Shown here: positions 57,559 to 64,000 of the stretch, piece by piece
Layout: each line of letters begins with the position of its first letter
Numbering within the stretch: position 1 is the stretch's first letter
NCBI GenBank assembly: GCA_011009095.1
Contig: VTPC01089963.1
Location: 519,565 to 583,564, forward strand
Origin: Ignelater luminosus
Lineage: Eukaryota; Arthropoda; Insecta; Coleoptera; Elateridae
Length of the DNA: 64,000 bases
Direction: 5' to 3'
The notes under the pieces: model-generated
Databases searched by the model: none
What the model was told of the DNA's origin: nothing
The model's input: only the letters and a program-made list of their open reading frames with translations
Program-made: the position numbers and the translations under genes

Positions 57559-58449
57559 CAGTGTGTCCACATTTCGATGCTCCTTATTGGGACCTCGGAA
57601 ATTGTAAGAGATACGAAGTCGGTTAAATTAGAAAAGATTTGGCTATTTTGAAGATCAGTTCACTTATGCTTTTGTTTTTTCAAAAAACCTCAAGGCTTAC
57701 TAGATATTTGCTAAAAACGAAATTATCTTATTTTCTTAAAAGTGAAATATCTCGGGAACGAGCAAAAATAAAAAAGAACCGCAAAGAGGGTGTTTTAGAG
57801 AATTTACTCCGAAACAAACAAATTATTTTCGCAATTGTCTTTTGTTTTACTTCGGCGGTAAAACGTAAATCCAAATTTTTTCTAATGGAACGCCTACTTG
57901 ATTTCCACATTACTGAAGAGCACGCCTTAAATGCTTTTCAGTGATACATGATTTGACATTGCTATTCTTTTGTTTTACCGAGTTATGAAGTGAAAATCAT
58001 TTTTCATCATAGTGTGCCATGACATCTAACACACAAAGTCGTGGAGTTTTATCATAGAAATTCATTTGTTATGCAGAAATTGCTAAAACAAAATAAATAC
58101 GCTTTTATGGGGCATTAGCTGCTTATTTGATGCTATCTGTGAAGTGTCTTAAAAGCGTCTTTTGTTTTGTTTTAGCAATTGTTACATAACAAATGTAATT
58201 TATCTGGAAAAAATCAATGATTTTCATATGTTTAAAGCCATGGCACACTAAGTGAGAAATGCTTTTTATTAAAAAAAATAAGATAATTTTGTATTTAGCA
58301 AATATCTAGCAAGCCGTGAACTTTTTTGAAAAAACAAAAGCATAAGTAAACCGATCTCTAAAATAGCCAAATCTTTCTAATTTAACCGACTTCGTATCTC
58401 TTACAATTTTCGACATCCCAATAGTGAGCATCGAAATGTGGACACACTG
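57559..58449. mobile_element. Nested-hairpin MITE, complete copy (891 bp)
   Basis: Ends CAGTGTGTCCACATTTCGAT (57559) and its inverse at 58449 are flanked by TA (57557-57558 and 58450-58451). The terminal inverted repeats extend about 172 bp (57559-57730 against 58278-58449, imperfect). Inside, a second inverted pair (58063-58102 against 58155-58195) and an intervening weaker pair around TAGTGTGCCATG (about 58010) and CATGGCACACTA (about 58240) give a stack of hairpins around a centre near 58128. A roughly 260-bp unpaired segment lies on the left side only. There is no coding region. TA duplication and CAGTG ends suggest mobilisation by a Tc1/mariner-type transposase. Confidence 0.92.
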
Positions 58450-58729
58450 TATATAATAATATTTTGCTTCTGCTTTTGCTTGAGCTTTTAAATAACCTCC
58501 TTTGGTACACCTTTCTCGTTTTTCCACTAAATCTATCTGCTGATATAGTAATTGTCGGTAATAGCAGTTTTGTTGATATCAAATATATGTAGTTATATAC
58601 TAAGATGCATTTGGAACAGATTGTCTGACATTTTCTTTTCCAGCATAATCTCGTAGGTCATGTACGCAAAATGTTTCTTCTGGTGTAAACACTGCTGTCG
58701 TCAGTATACTTCAATAATCTCTCGTTGTT

Positions 58730-61270
58730 GGCTTCTTCTTCTTTTGTTTAGCCTCTTAAATTTTCTTAGGAGGTTGATGTCCAGCATTCTCTCCATCTCT
58801 TTGGTGGTCTTCGTCTTTCAGGTCGTCCATCTCTTGTTATCTTTATTTATCGATCGTCTGTCATCCTTGGCACCTATTGATTCCAAGCTCTTCTTCGTCT
58901 TATCCACCTTACTACGTCCTGTGTATCGCATCTCTACCTTGTCTCTGCTCGGTATTTGGTCTTGTAATGTGACCCCAGTTATATTGCTTAATATGCGCAT
59001 CTCCGTTGTTTTGAGTTTTGATTTCGTTTTCGATGTTTCTGCTCGAGCTTCGGCCGCATAGGTCATTATGGGTCGGACAGAGGTTTTATATATCTGCACT
59101 TTCGATTCTACTTTTATGAATTTGTTTTTGCATATTACATCTCTGAGGCATCCGGATATTAGTTTGATCACTTATTTCGCTTATGGATCTTGGTTTGCCT
59201 TTAGTTCTACGCCTAGAAGATATTTGAAGGTCATGTTCTATTATTTTGTCGTTCACAGCTAGTTTACAGCGAATTGGCGTTTTTGATATCACCAGTGACT
59301 TTGTTTTTTGTACTGAGATTTCTATATTGAATTGTGTGACTGCCAGGTAAAAGGTATGCAGCCTTCTTTGAAGATCGTCTCCTTCCGCTATCAGTTTGAA
59401 CCTCTGCCCTGTTTGTCTAACTTTCTTTATTACTTGGTCCATGATTATATTAAATAGGAGGGGGCTCAATGAGTCTCCCTGTCTGATTGTGGTAGAGATA
59501 GGCACTTCTTCGGTCAGGCCGTTGTTTACTGATACATATATAAGTTGTTGTCTCCGAATTTAATTCTTTAATTTAGGTTTGGGAAATTGTTGTTCTCAAG
59601 AGTTTCTATGACGTCTTTTAGTTTTACTCTATCATAGGCTTTAGTCAGGTCCACGAAGCGCATGAATGCCGACTTATCTTATTTTATGGATTTTCCTATT
59701 ATTTGCCTTACCGCAAATATAGCGTCAATGGTAGATCTGTTTTTTCGGAACCCGTGTTCTTCGCTAATGCCGATGTGCTTGGTAACGATGGATTTTATAA
59801 CTCGTGTGAACAATTTCATCACGCTGCTAAGAAGTATTATCGCTCTGTAGTTTTCTAGGCACTTCTTGTCTCCTTTCTTTTATATTGGGATTTTTGATAC
59901 GGCACCGGTATCAAGGATTTTTTGGTAGAGGAATGTTGTCTGTTTGATTAATTCCTATCCTCCATATTTAAGTCGCTCTTTTGGTATATTATCCAATCCT
60001 GGCGCTTTTTTATTTTCAGTTTTTGGCATCTTCTATTAAGGACTCGTTTATTAACATGATTTCTGTTGGTGGTGTCGTTGTGTGCTTTCGTCTGCACTGG
60101 TCTTCTAGGTATAGCTTCCGAAAGTATTCCACCCACGTGCCTTGGCTTATTTCCTATGACTGAGCGTATTCATTCGTTTCTTGTTTTCTGCGTCTTAGCA
60201 TCCCCCATCTTTTTCTGAGCTTCATATACATCTCTTTCCATATCTAGGCTAAAGTGTTCCCAGTATTCCATTTTGATTTCTAGTTAGTGTATTCTTGCAT
60301 TTCTATTTGTCTTTCTCTTTCTTAGAACTTCTGCTACTGCATTCATTACGTTATTTTTCATTTTCTTGGGCCTTTTTCGGCATCCTCTTCCATGATAATT
60401 TTGTTTTCCACTATTTTCTGTTTTAGGCGCCTCATATACAGATTTCTGGTGTTATCTTCTCTGATAAGCTCGATGTTGATCTCCTCGTAGTTGCTTTGAG
60501 GTTTCTTCTTCCTCTGCATCGTGAGTCGTATTTTGCCCAGGACAAGACTATGATCGGATCCGATGTTTGCGGATGTCAGAGTCCGTATGTCTAGGATTTG
60601 TGATGGGTGTATTATTCTATTAGATATTATATAATCAATCATAGATGATTGACCTGTAGAATTGGCCCAAGTTATTTTCTATTGTAATTTGTCATCGAAA
60701 TATGTATTATTGATTCGAAGTTCATTTTCCGCACAGAAGTTGCTTAGTGTTTCCCCAGTTTCGTTGATTGTGGCTTTATTTCCTATACGTGCATTTAAGT
60801 CTCCTAGTATTAGTAGGTTATGGTCTTTTGGGATTTTGTATATTTCGTCTTGAAGTTGTTCGTAGAATGTCATATGTACTCTTCCTTTGATTTTGATGAG
60901 TCTGGTACGCATACGCTGATTATATGTACTTTATCTTCTCCCATGTCTAGGACTGTTCTTATGATTCTTTCATTGATATAGTGTGCATCTTCGATTTTCT
61001 GTTCATATTTATTATTTATAAGTACGCCCACACCGCAGCTAGCTCTTTCATATTTCATTTTCCCGCTGTATTTAAGTATATATTCGGAGTATCTCGCACT
61101 GCCTTCTCATTTACGTTTGGTTTCCGAGATGGCACGTATATCTTGTCTTATGCTTTTCCATTTCCAACAGGATCTCTTCTTCTCTTTCATTCCACGATTG
61201 GATGATCCAACATGCGCATTTGAGAACGTTTTCCCCCCCATTTCTGTTTGCTTTTCTTCTTTTGCGTTAT
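58730..61270 (-). pseudogene. Nearly full-length non-LTR retrotransposon relic (endonuclease plus RT, RTE-like)
   Basis: On the minus strand the order is as follows. Endonuclease: CGVGVLINNKYEQKIEDAHY at 61058-60870, LLILGDLNARIGNKATINE at 60912-60679, and IDYIISNRIIHPSQILDIRT with NIGSDHSLVLGKIRL at 60642-60358. Linker: 60136-59948. RT: EEHGFRKNRSTIDAIFAVRQ and FVDLTKAYDRVKLKDVIETL near 59760-59600, then TTIRQGDSLSPLLFNIIMDQ at 59505 and on. C-terminal block: SKVQIYKTSVRPIMTYAAEA in 59171-58818. The catalytic YADD reads as EGDD. The tail ends in a TTCTTCTTC tract (58732-58742), i.e. (GAA)n in the element's sense. Numerous frameshifts make it dead. The first about 200 codons are decayed, and the gap at 61289 adjoins its 5' side. 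Confidence 0.9.
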
Positions 61271-61288
61271 CGCTGTCTGGTTTCTATA

Positions 61289-61388
61289 NNNNNNNNNNNN
61301 NNNNNNNNNNNNNNNNNNNNNNNNNNNNNNNNNNNNNNNNNNNNNNNNNNNNNNNNNNNNNNNNNNNNNNNNNNNNNNNNNNNNNNNN
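61289..61388. other. Assembly gap (100 N)
   Basis: Exactly 100 unknown bases, a conventional placeholder of unknown true length. It lies just upstream of the minus-strand retrotransposon relic and interrupts a minus-strand open frame (61530 towards 61267) that cannot be judged. Confidence 0.99.
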
Positions 61389-61690
61389 TGCCATAAGTGC
61401 TTTTGTTAATATTTGAAATGGTAAAGGTTTTTGCTCTACTTGTAACGGGTTTAAGTCTTTGAATTTTGAAATTGAAGGTTGACAGCCGCTTGGTCTTCGG
61501 TTTCATCGCTCTTTCAAGTTGCTCCATCAACTATTTTATTTTTACTTGCTTTAAACCTACCAATTTCTAAATCTGCTTGTGTGACGGTTTCATCTTGATC
61601 ATCGTTTAGATCTGAAAATTTGTTTTGTAATTTGAACGAATGCTCAATATAATCCAGTCTGTCGCTGTCTTTAGTTTTTATCAGAAGGTA

Positions 61691-61900
61691 CTATCGCGGC
61701 AAAAAAACCGGGGCACCACACAGGTTTTAAAATTACCCTTTGTAAATCTGTCTTTCAGTTTAAATAAAACTATTATGTAAGTAAGTACCTTATTAATTGA
61801 ACTAACAAATACACCTTAAAGCCTAATGCAAAAGAGAGAAATTTTGTTAGAACCGACGTATCGTCAGACAAGTGTGCCCCGGCTTTTTTTGCCGCGATAG
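61691..61900. mobile_element. 210-bp MITE with GC-rich ends and TA duplication
   Basis: The left end CTATCGCGGCAAAAAAACCG and the reverse complement of the right end, CTATCGCGGCAAAAAAAGCC, continue into GGGGCAC on both sides. They form about 27-bp inverted repeats with a one-base indel. TA flanks both ends (61689-61690 and 61901-61902). There is no coding capacity. The structure fits a non-autonomous Tc1/mariner-like element. Confidence 0.9.
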
Positions 61901-61902
61901 TA

Positions 61903-64000
61903 CATATGAAGGATCGCACGAATCTTCTGGAATACGATATTTAGAGCAAGTTGCACTCCTTTCGTTCATTGTATTGCGTAATTATTGCATCAAACTTGTC
62001 CTACTATTGACGAAAACCAAATGTAATATTTAGATCATCATCAACATTAGACATCAATGGCTGTTCTGTTTTTTTTCCAAAATACAAGCGTAGCTTCCAA
62101 AATTTAAAAAAGATCAAATTAGGTGTGTAATAACTGACAAATAAAATAAATAACTGTGGACGGTACAGATCCATTTATGGTCCTATGATAAAGAGTTTTC
62201 CCTCTTCTTCAGTACTGTTTATGAACTTCCTCTCTCTTCTATTATTTTAGTCTTGTCGAAATCGTTTTTCATATTTTTTTTTCTTTCCTTTATCTCGGTT
62301 AAGTTTCTTCTTTTCTCATGTTTATTTTCTTTATGTACCTATCTACTTACTTGCCTTCCAGATTGGTTTGACCCCGCAGTTTCCAGACTCTTAATTCCCT
62401 AGGACAATTCGACTCTGGGTATCATAAGCTAACTTGCTTACTTACTTCTCACTTTTCCATTTCTCTCTCCTCTTTATTTTTTCTGTATTTAGTCTCTTTT
62501 AGACCTTTTTTCACTACAATGTTTATTTTCTTGCACCTTCTTTCTGATTCCTGTCTTTTCCTCATCCCCAATCTCGTTTGTCTCTTATTTCTCTTCCCAC
62601 ATTTTCTTTTCGTTCTTTCTGATCAGTTTTTTCTGTCATTTTGTTTTTTTTCCGTTTCTCTTCTTTCCCTTTTCTTCATTTTTGTTTTATTTCTATTTGA
62701 TGCTCTTGTTTCTGTTATTGTTTTATACTCTGGATGTGACCCACTTAATATATCGTCTCATTGCATTTTTTTTCGATTTTTTTTTCTCATATTTCTCCAT
62801 TACCATTGGGAATCTTTTGATTTCAAGTGCAAGATTAGCAGACTTTACTCTTCAAGATTTAACCAAATTTATTTTTCTTTTGAATTTGTTATTATTTTCG
62901 TTTCTTTATTTATTAAATACAGGGTCTTCTGTAAATATCAATAAAGCTTTAGGTAGTGGCCTTCCTCAGCCTCTTAGGATACCAAAATTGAAAACACGAA
63001 TGTTCCAACGTACTTAGATTTGTCACACGAACCAAAAAACAAAATTTAAACTTGGCAGCGCTGCTTCAGGCCAACGAATGAAACATATCCCTCCAAGGAG
63101 ACATTGAATTTGGAAATATATCAAATAAGTACGCTACTAAGTGATTTGCAAAATAAATTACCGCTCAAGCTGGATCAAAAATATGTTATTAAAAAAATAC
63201 AAGCGCAGTTAATTTATCACCGATATTCTTGATATCAAATTAGGCTATTAAGTTTATAATTTTATAGCTATTGGGTCCACAAATAAAACTCAAAAGTAAA
63301 TAAAAAATTAAAACGTTATTCCATTATTGCACAGACGTTTCGTACGTACATGCATACAGTTACGAATTTAATATTAAAATACATTGTGAACTTAAATATT
63401 TAATTCCAACAAACCTTGTTAACTTGATTATTACAGGATTAAATTAACAATAATAAATTGTGTTACTTCAATTTAATCTACATGTTCAAATCGTCTTCCT
63501 TCAGCTTCACAACATTTTCTGGCTTATGTTAGAACAGTTTCCTAATTACCATTACAACTACCGAGGACCCAAATCATGTCTATTTAATTATTCATATTGC
63601 ATGGCAAGTCTAAGAGAAAACTAAATATTATGAAATCAAAATAACTAACTAAATACAAACAAATTAACAACTTTTAGAAGTACAACATTATTCGAGTACA
63701 GGAACCGAGGTATCGCAAGAAATCAATTTTAGTCCTGTTTTAATGGACCAACTTGAAAGAATTGCTGGCAACTAATTTCATCGGATTTATCAATATACCC
63801 AAGACTTGCTTGTTTGTCATATCTAATTTTTTTTGGTAAGAATTCGATTTCTAACAACATCTTCAAAAATAGAAATCTAACAGTTCTGTGCTTTATCAAG
63901 CGTAATTGTTGTTTCAACAGATTCATTTCTTGAATTGGTAATGGCGTCATTTGGATTTGATTCTTTGGTTCCTGTCTATTTAGTGTTATAGATGTTAACT
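61903..64000. other. No supported gene; strongly pyrimidine-biased tract
   Basis: From about 62200 to 62900 the plus strand is dominated by C and T (TTTCTTTCC-like runs), which generates long but meaningless hydrophobic frames (62519-62944, 62682-63017). The rest is AT-rich. The 73-codon minus frame at 63950-63729 has a plausible helical composition but no known match. Confidence 0.4.

Noticed and set aside
57639..57944. 101-codon ORF inside the nested-hairpin MITE
   Set aside because: The frame is broken in the copies at 29 and 35 kb, and part of it is the inverted-repeat arm.
62519..62944. 141-codon plus-strand ORF, very hydrophobic
   Set aside because: It lies in a pyrimidine-rich tract that produces Phe/Leu/Ser codons in every frame; no start context, domain or conserved pattern.

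Overview
The window is eukaryotic, AT-rich, non-coding-dominated DNA that looks like an insect chromosome. The evidence is the transposon content (a DD41D mariner, a piggyBac with a C-terminal cysteine-rich domain, a Tc1 relic, many APE-type non-LTR retrotransposon relics of kinds common in insects), a short interstitial TTAGG run (the insect telomere motif), candidate exons with GT-AG borders, and the absence of any prokaryotic gene layout. The order and species cannot be fixed from what I can see. One 100-base run of N (61289-61388) marks an assembly gap.

Layout. 0-1.9 kb: AT-rich GATTTAAATC-type repeats and a hAT-like non-autonomous element with an exact 8-bp target duplication. 4.4-6.1 kb: a frameshifted piggyBac transposase. 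8.0-9.8 kb: a 5'-truncated non-LTR retrotransposon with a 12-bp target duplication. 10.9-15.2 kb: a nest of non-LTR fragments split by an apparently intact mariner (13182-14486). 16-17.6 kb: a hairpin-ended candidate element and an endonuclease relic. 18.5-21.6 kb: the best candidates for host-gene exons, with a 969-bp MITE in one predicted intron. 21.7-24.1 kb and 30.3-31.7 kb: more non-LTR relics. 32.3-32.9 kb: GC-rich palindrome repeats. 38.1-39.0 kb: a dead Tc1 transposase. 39.4-44.5 kb: a GC-rich low-complexity block followed by a 3.6-kb degenerate tandem array. 47.5-49.6 kb: a jockey-like relic. 52-56.7 kb: two copies of a long dispersed repeat. 57.6-58.4 kb: the complete copy of a nested-hairpin MITE, with truncated copies at 29 and 35 kb. 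58.7-61.3 kb: a nearly full-length but decayed non-LTR element. 61.7-61.9 kb: a 210-bp MITE.

There is no operon-like or multi-gene pathway here; the window is a transposon graveyard with one fresh arrival (the mariner) and a few possible host exons. The non-LTR relics lie mostly on the minus strand (eight loci against two short plus-strand fragments). That would fit a one-strand transposon trap such as a piRNA cluster, but it is only an inference. I found no convincing wholly new system. The most notable items are the intact DD41D mariner, the nested-hairpin MITE family, the composite hAT-like element, and the tandem-repeat tract at 39.4-44.5 kb.
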